Part shown: positions 54,429-63,212 of the stretch, one piece after another | How positions within the stretch are numbered: position 1 is the first letter of the stretch | Layout of the letters: every line of letters starts with the position of its first letter | Assembly (NCBI RefSeq): GCF_900168265.1 | Contig: NZ_FVZF01000015.1 | Coordinates: 1 to 64,000 of the forward strand | Direction of reading: 5' to 3' | Length of the DNA: 64,000 nt | Source of the DNA: Salegentibacter salarius | GTDB taxonomy: Bacteria > Bacteroidota > Bacteroidia > Flavobacteriales > Flavobacteriaceae | The notes under the pieces: model-generated | Told to the model about the DNA's origin: nothing | Seen by the model: the letters and a program-made list of their open reading frames with translations, nothing else | Database searches by the model: none | Made by a program: the position numbers and the translations under genes

Positions 54429-56696
54429 ATGGCATACGATATTGATATGATCAAAAAGGTGTACAGCCAAATGGCCGAACGTGTGAATACTGCACGCGAG
54501 GTGGTTGGAAAACCTTTAACCCTTTCAGAAAAAATTCTTTATTCGCATTTATGGGATGGTGCTGCCAAGGAGGCTTACCAAAGAGGAAAAGACTATGTAG
54601 AATTTGCGCCAGACAGGATTGCCTGCCAGGATGCAACTGCCCAAATGGCTTTATTGCAATTTATGCAAGCCGGGAAAAAGCAGGTTGCAGTACCAACTAC
54701 AGTGCATTGTGATCACCTTATCCAGGCCAAAATGGGAGCTGCAATAGATTTGCGAGCTGCTAATAAATCTAGTAGTGAAGTTTTTGATTTCTTGGAATCT
54801 GTTTCTAATAAATACGGAATAGGATTTTGGAAACCGGGAGCAGGAATTATTCACCAGGTGGTATTGGAAAATTACGCATTCCCGGGTGGAATGATGATTG
54901 GTACTGATTCTCACACGGTAAATGCCGGTGGTCTTGGAATGGTTGCCATAGGTGTTGGTGGTGCTGATGCAGTAGATGTAATGGCCGGAATGCCATGGGA
55001 GCTTAAATTCCCAAAACTTATTGGAGTTAAATTAACCGGAAAACTTTCGGGATGGACTTCCTCTAAAGATGTTATTTTAAAAGTAGCCGGCATCCTTACC
55101 GTAAAAGGTGGAACCGGATCAATTATAGAATATTTTGGCGAAGGAGCTCGCTCTATGTCAGCTACCGGAAAAGGAACTATTTGTAATATGGGAGCCGAAG
55201 TTGGTGCAACCACTTCAACTTTTGGTTACGATGAGTCGATGTCGCGTTACTTAAAAGCTACAGATCGTGCAGATGTTGCAGATGCTGCTAATGAAATTAA
55301 GGAACACCTTACCGGAGATGATGAGGTTTATGCAAATCCCGAACAGTATTTTGACGAGGTAATTGAGATTAATCTTTCAGAATTAAAACCTCACCTTAAC
55401 GGTCCATTTACTCCAGATTTGGCTACTCCGATTTCAGAAATGGCCGCAAAAGCGAAGGAAAACGACTGGCCAATTAATGTAGATTGGGGATTAATAGGAT
55501 CCTGTACCAACTCTTCTTACGAAGATTTAACCAGGGCTGCCTCAATCGCAAAACAGGCGGTTGATAAAAAAGTAAAGGCAAAATCAGATTTTGGTATTAA
55601 TCCTGGATCTGAACAAATTAGGTTTACTGCAGAGCGCGACGGCTTGCTAAAGATTTTTGAAGATCTTGATGCTACAATTTTCACCAATGCCTGTGGACCT
55701 TGTATTGGCCAATGGGATAGAAGTGACAGAAAGGGCGAAGAGAAAAACACAATTGTGCATTCCTTTAACCGAAACTTTTCAAAACGTGCCGATGGTAACC
55801 CAAATACTCACGCTTTTGTAGGTTCTCCAGAAATGGTTGCCGCAATTGCAATTTCAGGACGTCTTGATTTTGATCCAACTCGCGATAAGTTGATGAATGA
55901 AGATGGTGAGGAAGTAATGTTGGATGAGCCAACAGGAATTGAATTACCTTCAGATGGCTTTGATGTGGAAGAAGATGGTTATGTACCACCAAATGAAGAT
56001 GGAAGCTCTGTTGAAGTAAAAGTAGCTGAAGATAGCGAAAGACTTCAGTTGTTAACTCCATTTGAGCCATGGGATGGTAAAAACCTTACCGGCGCTAAAT
56101 TGCTAATTAAAGCCTTCGGAAAATGTACAACTGACCATATTTCTATGGCCGGACCTTGGTTGCGTTACAGAGGACACTTAGATAATATTTCTAACAACTG
56201 TCTAATTGGAGCAGTTAATGCATTTAATAAAAAGACGAACTTTGTGAAGAACCAGCTTACCGGAGAGTATGATGGTGTTCCAGCGGTACAAAGAGAGTAC
56301 AAAAAAGAAGGTGTTCCAACGGTAGTTGTTGGAGATCATAACTATGGTGAAGGTTCTTCTAGAGAGCACGCGGCGATGGAGCCTCGTCATCTGGGAGTGA
56401 AAGTTGTATTGGTTAAATCTTTTGCCCGTATTCACGAAACAAACCTTAAAAAACAGGGTATGTTAGGATTGACTTTTGCTAATGAGGCCGATTATGACCT
56501 TATTCAGGAAGACGATACCTTCAACTTTATAGACCTTGAAGATTTTGCTCCAGACAAGCAAATTACGGTAGAAATCGTACATGCCGATGGTAGCAAAGAC
56601 ACTATTAAAACAAACCATACTTATAACAAACCTCAAATTGAGTGGTATAAGCACGGTTCAGCACTTAACTTAATTAAGAAGCAAAACGCTGCTTAA
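54429..56696 (+). CDS. Aconitate hydratase, mitochondrial type
   Basis: Aconitase interconverts citrate and isocitrate in the TCA cycle with a [4Fe-4S] cluster. The 755-residue length and opening ([26 protein letters not shown]) resemble the mitochondrial-type enzyme, not AcnA or AcnB. Cluster cysteines lie in [10 protein letters not shown] and in [12 protein letters not shown] (two). The swivel domain holds [15 protein letters not shown] and [22 protein letters not shown]. It is monocistronic and ends with a long terminator that carries a REP-like insert. Confidence 0.95.
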   Translation: MAYDIDMIKKVYSQMAERVNTAREVVGKPLTLSEKILYSHLWDGAAKEAYQRGKDYVEFAPDRIACQDATAQMALLQFMQAGKKQVAVPTTVHCDHLIQAKMGAAIDLRAANKSSSEVFDFLESVSNKYGIGFWKPGAGIIHQVVLENYAFPGGMMIGTDSHTVNAGGLGMVAIGVGGADAVDVMAGMPWELKFPKLIGVKLTGKLSGWTSSKDVILKVAGILTVKGGTGSIIEYFGEGARSMSATGKGTICNMGAEVGATTSTFGYDESMSRYLKATDRADVADAANEIKEHLTGDDEVYANPEQYFDEVIEINLSELKPHLNGPFTPDLATPISEMAAKAKENDWPINVDWGLIGSCTNSSYEDLTRAASIAKQAVDKKVKAKSDFGINPGSEQIRFTAERDGLLKIFEDLDATIFTNACGPCIGQWDRSDRKGEEKNTIVHSFNRNFSKRADGNPNTHAFVGSPEMVAAIAISGRLDFDPTRDKLMNEDGEEVMLDEPTGIELPSDGFDVEEDGYVPPNEDGSSVEVKVAEDSERLQLLTPFEPWDGKNLTGAKLLIKAFGKCTTDHISMAGPWLRYRGHLDNISNNCLIGAVNAFNKKTNFVKNQLTGEYDGVPAVQREYKKEGVPTVVVGDHNYGEGSSREHAAMEPRHLGVKVVLVKSFARIHETNLKKQGMLGLTFANEADYDLIQEDDTFNFIDLEDFAPDKQITVEIVHADGSKDTIKTNHTYNKPQIEWYKHGSALNLIKKQNAA

Positions 56697-56719
56697 ATTA
56701 GTTTAGGGTTATATTTTAT

Positions 56720-56850
56720 AAAGAGGCTGATTAATATTTGATCGTTTCGTCATTCTGAACTCGTTTCAGAATCTAAAATTCTTAGGAGTTAGACCCTGAA
56801 ACAAGTTCAGGGTGACGTGGTGAGAAATAAATATTAATCAGCCTCTTTTT
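56720..56850 (+). terminator. Terminator hairpin with REP-like element in its loop
   Basis: A perfect 20-base stem is formed by 56720-56739 and 56829-56848 (AAAGAGGCTGATTAATATTT and complement), followed by Ts. The 89-base loop holds a REP-like element (56748-56817). The form is the same as after typA, where the loop is 91 bases. Confidence 0.8.
56748..56817. repeat. Dispersed REP-like element, copy 4
   Basis: CGTCATTCTGAACTCGTTTC then AGAATCT, and AGACCCTGAAACAAGTTCAG then GGTGACG. Bounded by CGTCA and TGACG as in the other copies. Confidence 0.8.
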
Positions 56851-56874
56851 TATGCCCAAAATTCAGATGTTAAG

Positions 56875-56882
56875 TACCTTTG
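56875..56882 (+). promoter_or_regulatory. -7 promoter element TACCTTTG
   Basis: Match to TAnnTTTG 30 bases before the ATG at 56913. Confidence 0.45.
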
Positions 56883-56912
56883 CTTTTTACGTCTAAGTAT
56901 TAAAATTTGGTA

Positions 56913-57476
56913 ATGAAGAAGCTTTTCAAGAATCAATGGAGTAATATTATCTTTATTGTAATTATCCTCGCGATGATTATTCCCCAAACTCGCAAACCCA
57001 TTCAAATTGTAGTAAATAAGATATTTGCATTCAGCCCTTCTGTGACCGATGAAGAAGATAGAAAAGAGCTTGAAACCTATAATTGGACTTTAGAAACAGA
57101 ATCGGGTAAAAGAGTAGATTTTGCCGAATCTAAAGGGAAAGTGATTATTGTAAACTATTGGGCCACCTGGTGTCCTCCCTGTATTGCTGAAATGCCAAGT
57201 TTCCAGGAACTTTATACCGATTATAAAGATGAAGTGGAATTCTATTTTATTTCTGGAGAAGATCACGAAACCACTAATAATTTTCTGAAGCGTAAAGGCT
57301 ATCGTTTTTCCAGTTACCGAATGCTTTCTGAAGATCCAAAACCTTTAGATGGCTATACGCTGCCTTCTACCTATGTAATTAATAAAAATGGAACTATTGT
57401 AGTGGATAAAAAAGGCGCAGCAGATTGGAATAGTCAGAATTTTAGAAATTTATTGAATCAGCTTGTAGCTGAATAA
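56913..57476 (+). CDS. TlpA-like membrane-anchored thiol-disulfide protein
   Basis: This 187-residue protein has an N-terminal membrane anchor (IIFIVIILAMIIPQTRKPI) and a periplasmic thioredoxin domain with the active site NYWATWCPPCIAEMPS (CPPC). LPSTYVINKNGTIV is the cis-proline region. TlpA/ResA-type proteins reduce disulfides, for example in cytochrome c maturation. Nothing nearby shows the target. I use the ATG at 56913. It is convergent with crtY, two bases from its stop. Confidence 0.9.
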   Translation: MKKLFKNQWSNIIFIVIILAMIIPQTRKPIQIVVNKIFAFSPSVTDEEDRKELETYNWTLETESGKRVDFAESKGKVIIVNYWATWCPPCIAEMPSFQELYTDYKDEVEFYFISGEDHETTNNFLKRKGYRFSSYRMLSEDPKPLDGYTLPSTYVINKNGTIVVDKKGAADWNSQNFRNLLNQLVAE

Positions 57477-57478
57477 TG

Positions 57479-58615
57479 CTAAAAAGTTTTTCTGAAAAAA
57501 GACGCGACAAAGTCGAAACTATAAAGAGACAACATAATTTTTAGATCTTCTGAAACTGAAGTTTCCTCGTCTAGATACCTGAAAATATCCTGGGGAGAAT
57601 TTTTAGTGTAGAATTTTGTAAAAATCTCTTCTCCCTTTTGGTTGTTCTGCGCGAGCACATCTAAAAAGATCGCATCATATTTCCTGAATTTATTATTGAT
57701 TAAATTCTCACCGGGGCGTTTTCCGCTTTTAATATTCTCAATAATCTTCGCAATACGCTTTTCGGTATTTTTAAATGAATAACCGGTTGAAGGTTTTACC
57801 CAACCACCGCCGGTACCTATTTTAGTTATTTGTTCAGTATTGGCTTTGTCAAAAGGAAAATCGGTCATTGGGATAACGCCTGTTTCTGTGCTTCTAATCT
57901 TGAAATTTTTTGTTTTTAAAATCTTTTCAAAATATTGCTGAAGCATTTCGTCATAGACCTTGTCTTCAGTTAAAAAAGGAGAGAAGAAGGTATATTCAAC
58001 CAAAGCCTTTTTCTCGGTAAATGGGAGAATATAAGTAAACGCAGTAGCATCCGGATATTTAATTCGGTAATCCATCATTGTGAAGGATTCTGGCGTAAAG
58101 ACCGGTATTTCGGTTTCTACTTCCCAACCTTTAAAATGCTGAAAAATAGTAGTGTGTTTTTTGCTTTCCAGGTAAGAAGGGTCTACCCTGCTATCAAAGA
58201 AATGTGTGGCGCCATAAGATTTTTTCTGACCTCTGGCTTTCATCGTGACAGGATCTATTTTTTGAATTTCATCAGTAATAAATTCAATGTCCCCAGATTC
58301 CTCAATTTCATCCTGTAATTGTTGGTGGTAATCTTTAGCTTTTATCATCTTGTAAGTATAAGGTGATAATTGGAGATCAAGATTTTCTTCTGAAGATATA
58401 AACTTGCCTTTATTCCAGGAATTAGTGAGTAGATCGTCCCATTTGCCTTTGCCTTTTTCCCAAAAACACCAGGTTTTAACCGGCATGGAAAAATCGGAAT
58501 CTATTATAGCAATCTTTTTTCCTTTAAAAAAAACATCCCGGCTAAGTTGCCGGGCGAGCTGTAGGCCTGCGAGTCCTCCGCCAATAATTACATAAAAATA
58601 CCTGGGACCTAGCAT
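57479..58615 (-). CDS. crtY: Lycopene beta-cyclase
   Basis: CrtY closes both ends of lycopene to give beta-carotene. The 378-residue flavoprotein starts with the FAD-binding motif YFYVIIGGGLAGLQLARQL. It shows further cyclase features: WCFWEKG, FDSRVDPSYL, GWEVETEIPVF and GTGGGWVKPSTGYSFKNTEKR. It is the last gene of the carotenoid operon, 29 bases after crtZ. The final products from this cluster would be zeaxanthin or a related carotenoid. Confidence 0.93.
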   Translation of the reverse strand: MLGPRYFYVIIGGGLAGLQLARQLSRDVFFKGKKIAIIDSDFSMPVKTWCFWEKGKGKWDDLLTNSWNKGKFISSEENLDLQLSPYTYKMIKAKDYHQQLQDEIEESGDIEFITDEIQKIDPVTMKARGQKKSYGATHFFDSRVDPSYLESKKHTTIFQHFKGWEVETEIPVFTPESFTMMDYRIKYPDATAFTYILPFTEKKALVEYTFFSPFLTEDKVYDEMLQQYFEKILKTKNFKIRSTETGVIPMTDFPFDKANTEQITKIGTGGGWVKPSTGYSFKNTEKRIAKIIENIKSGKRPGENLINNKFRKYDAIFLDVLAQNNQKGEEIFTKFYTKNSPQDIFRYLDEETSVSEDLKIMLSLYSFDFVASFFRKTF

Positions 58616-58644
58616 AGGCTTATAAAAGCTATATTATAATTATT

Positions 58645-59094
58645 TTATTTTTTAAAATATTTTGAAGGTACAAACAGCATCCCAAAACATTCGCCATCAT
58701 CTTTTCCAAGATGTTTGTGATGCATTTTGTGAGCTCTTCTTATTCCCTTGGCGTAAGGATTATTTGCATTCCTGAACATTTTAAAACGCTGGTGTATAAA
58801 AATATCGTGAACGGTAAAATAAGTGATCCCATAAGCTAAAATTCCAAGACCAATAGGTAATCCTATCCAAACATCTTCATAACGCCATAGCAGGAAAAAA
58901 CCAATACTCACTAATGCATAAAATATAAAGAAAAGGTCGTTTCGTTCCCACCAGTGACTGTGATCTTTATGGTGATGGTCTTTGTGTAGCTTCCAAAGAA
59001 GCCCGTGCATTATATATTTATGGGTAAACCAGGCCATTCCTTCCATTGCTGCGAAGGTGCCCAGAAAAACTAAGATCCATAATAAAGTAGTCAT
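58645..59094 (-). CDS. crtZ: Beta-carotene hydroxylase
   Basis: CrtZ is a di-iron membrane hydroxylase that adds 3-OH groups to beta-ionone rings, giving zeaxanthin from beta-carotene. The 149-residue protein has four hydrophobic segments and histidine clusters HKYIMHGLLWKLHKDHHH, HDIFIHQRF and HKMHHKHL that bind iron. It starts two bases before the crtB stop codon, so the genes are translationally coupled. Shorter than typical E. coli-type CrtZ (about 175) but normal for flavobacteria. Confidence 0.93.
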   Translation of the reverse strand: MTTLLWILVFLGTFAAMEGMAWFTHKYIMHGLLWKLHKDHHHKDHSHWWERNDLFFIFYALVSIGFFLLWRYEDVWIGLPIGLGILAYGITYFTVHDIFIHQRFKMFRNANNPYAKGIRRAHKMHHKHLGKDDGECFGMLFVPSKYFKK

Positions 59095-59095
59095 A

Positions 59096-59935
59096 CTAAA
59101 TAAGTTTTAATCTATAAGAAATGTACGATTTGGCCAGGAGACCTGCTTTTTGATAATTTGGAACACGTATCCTGCTGTTTCTAATTTCCAAAGATGGTAC
59201 TTTCTTTAATTTATGTAATAATTTTCTATAATAAATGTAAGCGGTATAAACACCAAATTTTGCTTCTACCGGTAAATGCGCAATTCCGCTTAAACCGTGT
59301 TTAAAATCTTCTTCAATTTCTTTTATAATTCGTTGTTTACTAACTTCATCTAATTTTTCAAGGTTTGTACCTGGAAAATAACTTCTGCTAAGATCTTCAA
59401 AATCGGCTTTTAGGTCCCTTAAAAAATTCACTTTTTGAAAAGCAGAGCCTAAACTCATCGCAGATTCCTTTAGCGATTCATATTTCTGCTGGTCTCCATT
59501 TACAAAAACCTTTAAACACATAAGGCCAACCACATCTGCACTGCCATAGATATATTCTTTATATTCGGCTACACTAAGATAATCAGATTTATGCAAATCA
59601 AGGCGCATACTCTTCATAAATGAGCGATAAAGAGATTCATCTATTTCATATTTATGCACGGTTTCCTGAAAAGAATTTAAAATAGGATTTAAGCTGATCT
59701 TATCTTCAATGGCTTTATAAAGATCTACTTCAAAATCGTTAAAAAGTCTTTCCTTATCGTAATCGTGAAAAGTGTCTACAATTTCATCGGCAAAGCGCAC
59801 AAAGCCGTAAATATTGTAAATATCCTGGCGTATTGAGGGGGCTAGCATCCTGGTTGCAGTAGAGAACGAGGTGCTGTAATGATGAGTAACAGTTTTGCTA
59901 CAAGCCCGTGAAACCGTGTCAAAAATGGCTTTCAT
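59096..59935 (-). CDS. crtB: Phytoene synthase
   Basis: CrtB joins two geranylgeranyl diphosphates head to head to give phytoene. The 279-residue protein has FVRFADEIVDTFHD (first Asp-rich motif) and KVNFLRDLKADFEDLSRSYFP (second), with YGSADVVGLMCLKVF between. Close coupling: it starts three bases after the crtI stop and ends one base before the crtZ start. Geranylgeranyl diphosphate synthase (crtE) is not in the window. Confidence 0.93.
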   Translation of the reverse strand: MKAIFDTVSRACSKTVTHHYSTSFSTATRMLAPSIRQDIYNIYGFVRFADEIVDTFHDYDKERLFNDFEVDLYKAIEDKISLNPILNSFQETVHKYEIDESLYRSFMKSMRLDLHKSDYLSVAEYKEYIYGSADVVGLMCLKVFVNGDQQKYESLKESAMSLGSAFQKVNFLRDLKADFEDLSRSYFPGTNLEKLDEVSKQRIIKEIEEDFKHGLSGIAHLPVEAKFGVYTAYIYYRKLLHKLKKVPSLEIRNSRIRVPNYQKAGLLAKSYISYRLKLI

Positions 59936-59938
59936 AAT

Positions 59939-61399
59939 TTAATCTTCTTTTTGAATTAATCCGGCGGCAAGCTTTCCTGAAATGAGGGAAGGCGGTACAC
60001 CGGGTCCGGGAACACTCAGCTGCCCGGTAAAAAATAATTTATGCACTTTTTTGCTCTTTAATTTAGGTCTTAAAAATGCAGTTTGCAAAAGGGTGTTCGC
60101 CAGGCCATAGGCATTACCCTTGTAGCTATTATATTCTTCTTTAAAATCCTTTACACAAAAAGATTCTTTAAAAAGAAGATGATCGGTTACATTTTGATTG
60201 GTTAAACTTTCAAAACGGGTTATAATTTTCTGAAAATATTTCTCCCTAATTTCAGGAGTATCTTCAACATCTGGAGCCAGTGGAATTAAAAATATTCCAG
60301 CTTCTTTACCTTCCGGTGCAGCGGCATCATCTGTAACTGATGGAAAGCTAGCATAAAAAAGTGGATTTTCAGGCCATTCAGCATCATCGTAAATTGCTTT
60401 CGCATGTTTCTCGAAGTCCGTATCAAAAAACAAGGTGTGATGAGTTACATTCTCTAATTTCTTATCAAAACCGGCAAAGAATAATAAGGCTGAAGGAGCA
60501 AAGGTCTTTTTTTTCCAATAAGACTCCTTGTATTGTCTTTTATATTCCGGCAATAAAGTTTCGGTATGATGATAATCGGCACCGCTAAGAATATAATCGG
60601 CTTTAATTTTCTTTCCATTAACCAGCATACCGGTTGCAGTATTATTTTCAACAAAAATTTCTGAAACCGGCGCATTGACGTTAACCTTTATACCTAGCGA
60701 TTTAGCCAGGCTTTCCATGCCTTCAATAACTTTATACATTCCGCCTTTTGGATGCCAGGTTCCCAGGCCAAAATCTGCGTAATTCATAAAACTATAGAAG
60801 GCCGGGGTATTACTAGCTTTAGCGCCAAGAAATAAAACCGGAAATTCTAGAATTTGAACCAACTTTGTATTGCTAAATTCTTTTCTAACTTCTTTAGAGA
60901 TTGTGCTAAAAAACTGACCTATTTTACCGGCTGTAGTTGGGGTTACCAATTCCAGAGGAGAAACTCCTGGGCGATATACCAGGTCTTTAATAGCAATATC
61001 ATAATTATCTTTGGCTTCTTTAATAAACTCTTTCAGTTTTTTGGAACTTCCCGGTTCTTCAGCTTCAAAGGCAGCGCAAATTTTATCCAGGCTGTCTTCT
61101 ATGGTAATACTGTCTTCTTTTCCGAAGAAAACCTTGTAAGCCGGGCTTAATTTTTCCAGTTCATAATAATCTGAAGGCTTTTTGCCGAAATCGGCGAAGA
61201 AACGTTCAAAAACATCGGGCATCCAATACCAGGTTGGACCTATATCAAAACAAAAACCATCCTTTTTAAGCTGGCGTGCCCGCCCGCCTATATTCGAGTT
61301 TTTTTCAAAAATCTCTACTTCATAGCCGTCTTTAGCCAGGTAGCAAGCGGCTGCAAGAGAAGCGAATCCCGAACCAATAATAGCAACTTTCTTTTTCAT
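59939..61399 (-). CDS. crtI: Phytoene desaturase
   Basis: CrtI performs four desaturations that turn phytoene into lycopene, with FAD. The 486-residue length is typical. The N-terminal motif is KKVAIIGSGFASLAAACYLAKDG, followed by NIGGRARQLKKDGFCFDIGPTWYWMP. The C-terminal signature LFFTGQLSVPGPGVPPSLISG is characteristic of bacterial CrtI. It follows the CarH-like regulator by seven bases, so both are expressed together. Confidence 0.96.
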   Translation of the reverse strand: MKKKVAIIGSGFASLAAACYLAKDGYEVEIFEKNSNIGGRARQLKKDGFCFDIGPTWYWMPDVFERFFADFGKKPSDYYELEKLSPAYKVFFGKEDSITIEDSLDKICAAFEAEEPGSSKKLKEFIKEAKDNYDIAIKDLVYRPGVSPLELVTPTTAGKIGQFFSTISKEVRKEFSNTKLVQILEFPVLFLGAKASNTPAFYSFMNYADFGLGTWHPKGGMYKVIEGMESLAKSLGIKVNVNAPVSEIFVENNTATGMLVNGKKIKADYILSGADYHHTETLLPEYKRQYKESYWKKKTFAPSALLFFAGFDKKLENVTHHTLFFDTDFEKHAKAIYDDAEWPENPLFYASFPSVTDDAAAPEGKEAGIFLIPLAPDVEDTPEIREKYFQKIITRFESLTNQNVTDHLLFKESFCVKDFKEEYNSYKGNAYGLANTLLQTAFLRPKLKSKKVHKLFFTGQLSVPGPGVPPSLISGKLAAGLIQKED

Positions 61400-61406
61400 A
61401 AATATT

Positions 61407-62300
61407 CTATAAGTTATCTATAAATTGGTTTAAACTGGTATGAGTTTTCACAAAAGGGGGTAATTCTTTATGCTGTATTTCCCTTATTTTATGTCCAAAA
61501 AGTAATAGTTCGTATTTTTCCTTTTCGCAAACCTGCTCATTAAACTCATTGATGAAATCTTCTACATCACCCGGTGCGGTAGTAAAATAACTTACAAAGC
61601 TAATTTTGTTATGTCGCTCCAATAAATAATCGAGATCGCTTAAAGGTAAACTGGGTCCAAGGTAAATGGCCTTATTCCCGTGATAAAGAAGTTCGTAATA
61701 CAGGTAAATAATTCCTATATCGTGAATTTCATTCTCTGGAAGAAAAAGCACGTAAAGTTTATCTGAAGTTGGTTCAACCTCTTTTTTAATTTCTGCAAGA
61801 TTCAAGTAGAGTTTCTGTTTAATGAGATCTACTATATAATGTTCGTGAATTGGCTTTATGGTATCGGTTTGCCATAACATTCCAATTTGCTCTAATAGCG
61901 GAAGAAATACCTGGTGAAAAATTTCACGGAAACTTTTATCTTTCTGCAGGTTTTCATAAGTGCTATTAAAAAGGTCTTCGTCAAAATTCATCATAGAAAG
62001 CTTAAACGAATTTTGAGCGCGATTCTCTTTACTTGCGCGAGCAGATATACTCCGTACCATTTTAGAAATTTCTTCTTCACTTAATTTAGAAATTCTAGAG
62101 ATCTTATAGCCGTGTTCATTTAAGAAAGCAACGTTTAAAATCTTTTGCAAGTTAGTACTATCGTACGTTCTTATATTCGTAGAAGTACGGTCGGGATTTA
62201 AGATATTGTATCTTTTTTCCCAAATTCTTATGGTATGAGCCTTGATTCCGCTTAAATTTTCAAGGTCTTTTATGCTGAAATTTTGTTTAATTAGTTCCAT
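61407..62300 (-). CDS. carH: CarH-like B12-dependent MerR-family regulator
   Basis: This 297-residue protein has an N-terminal MerR-type DNA-binding domain (FSIKDLENLSGIKAHTIRIW, residues 8-27; RTYDS follows), a helical bundle and a C-terminal B12-binding domain. W143-x9-E153H154 (WQTDTIKPIHEH) and E191xH193xxG196 (EIHDIG) match the two cobalamin-contact signatures of CarH photoreceptors. The residue after Trp143 is Gln144, where Thermus CarH has His132, the ligand of its light-adapted state. It should bind adenosylcobalamin and repress the crt genes in the dark. It leads the operon and is probably self-regulated. Confidence 0.88.
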   Translation of the reverse strand: MELIKQNFSIKDLENLSGIKAHTIRIWEKRYNILNPDRTSTNIRTYDSTNLQKILNVAFLNEHGYKISRISKLSEEEISKMVRSISARASKENRAQNSFKLSMMNFDEDLFNSTYENLQKDKSFREIFHQVFLPLLEQIGMLWQTDTIKPIHEHYIVDLIKQKLYLNLAEIKKEVEPTSDKLYVLFLPENEIHDIGIIYLYYELLYHGNKAIYLGPSLPLSDLDYLLERHNKISFVSYFTTAPGDVEDFINEFNEQVCEKEKYELLLFGHKIREIQHKELPPFVKTHTSLNQFIDNL

Positions 62301-62404
62301 ATTGTGTTTAAGATAGTCAAATCTAACTAAATTTGAACATTAAACACTTTATTGAACTGTTAAAATGTTTAATTGTTTAGTTAAAAAGTTAAACAGTAAA
62401 TTTT
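62301..62404. promoter_or_regulatory. Divergent crt/SDR control region with repeated GTTTAA half-sites
   Basis: The gap between carH and the divergent short-chain dehydrogenase gene is dense in GTTTA/GTTAA and complementary TAAAC motifs. These include TGTTTAATTGTTTAG, GTTAAAAAGTTAAACA and, 20 bases apart, TTGAACATTAAAC and TTGAACTGTTAAA. A -7 element TAGATTTG for carH (minus strand, 62318-62325) adjoins it. CarH proteins bind tandem repeats, so this is the likely CarH operator. The dehydrogenase may share control. Confidence 0.55.
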
Positions 62405-63208
62405 ATGACGAAGTTTTCTTCTAAAATTGTGCTTATAACCGGTGGTGCATCTGGCATTGGTAAATTAATGGGACGCGAAGTACTGCAACGTGGTAGTAAG
62501 TTAGTAATCTGGGACGTAGATAAGATTAATTTACAGCAAACCCTTAAAGAATTTGATGAGTTCGGGGAAGTTTATGGATATACCGTAGATATTACTAATA
62601 CTGCCTGGATTCACGAAATTGCAAAACAGGTAAAAGATGAAATTGGTCCCGTTGATATTCTTATAAATAATGCGGGAATTGTATTTGGAGGTTATTTTCA
62701 CGAAAATTCTTCGGAAAATATAGAAAAGGTCATGAATGTAAATGCCATTGCTCCCATGCAACCTGCGCGAACTTTTTTAAGCGGGATGATGGAAAGGAAA
62801 CAAGGGCATATTTGTAATATCACTTCCTCGGCAGGCCTGGTCTCCAATCCTAAAATGGCTGTCTATGCAGGAAGTAAATGGGCTGCCACCGGTTGGTCTG
62901 ATAGTTTACGTTTGGAGATGAAACAACTTAAAACCGGGGTAGGGGTTACCACCGTAACTCCATATTATATAAATACAGGAATGTTTGATGGCGTAAAATC
63001 TAACATTCCTATTCTGGATCAATATAAAGTGGCTAAAAGGATAATTAAGGCCATCGAAAATAATAGAATTTATTTAAGTATGCCGTGGAGTATGCGTTTT
63101 GTAAGATTTTCTCAGGGACTTTTTCCTATCTGGTTTTACGACTGGTTTGTAGGAAGGGTAATTGGGGTGTATAAAACTATGGATGAATTTAAAGGCCGAA
63201 AAAGATAA
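62405..63208 (+). CDS. Short-chain dehydrogenase/reductase
   Basis: This 267-residue protein is an NAD(P)-dependent SDR with the cofactor motif VLITGGASGIGKLMG (residues 10-24), NNAG at about 90 and the active-site YAGSKWA (Tyr-x-x-x-Lys). SSAG gives the catalytic serine. The C-terminal part (FSQGLFPIWFYDWFVG) is hydrophobic and may be membrane-associated, as in retinol dehydrogenase-like SDRs. It is divergent from carH and followed after four bases by an aldehyde dehydrogenase, so an alcohol-to-acid route is plausible. The substrate is unknown. Confidence 0.9.
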   Translation: MTKFSSKIVLITGGASGIGKLMGREVLQRGSKLVIWDVDKINLQQTLKEFDEFGEVYGYTVDITNTAWIHEIAKQVKDEIGPVDILINNAGIVFGGYFHENSSENIEKVMNVNAIAPMQPARTFLSGMMERKQGHICNITSSAGLVSNPKMAVYAGSKWAATGWSDSLRLEMKQLKTGVGVTTVTPYYINTGMFDGVKSNIPILDQYKVAKRIIKAIENNRIYLSMPWSMRFVRFSQGLFPIWFYDWFVGRVIGVYKTMDEFKGRKR

Positions 63209-63212
63209 GGAT

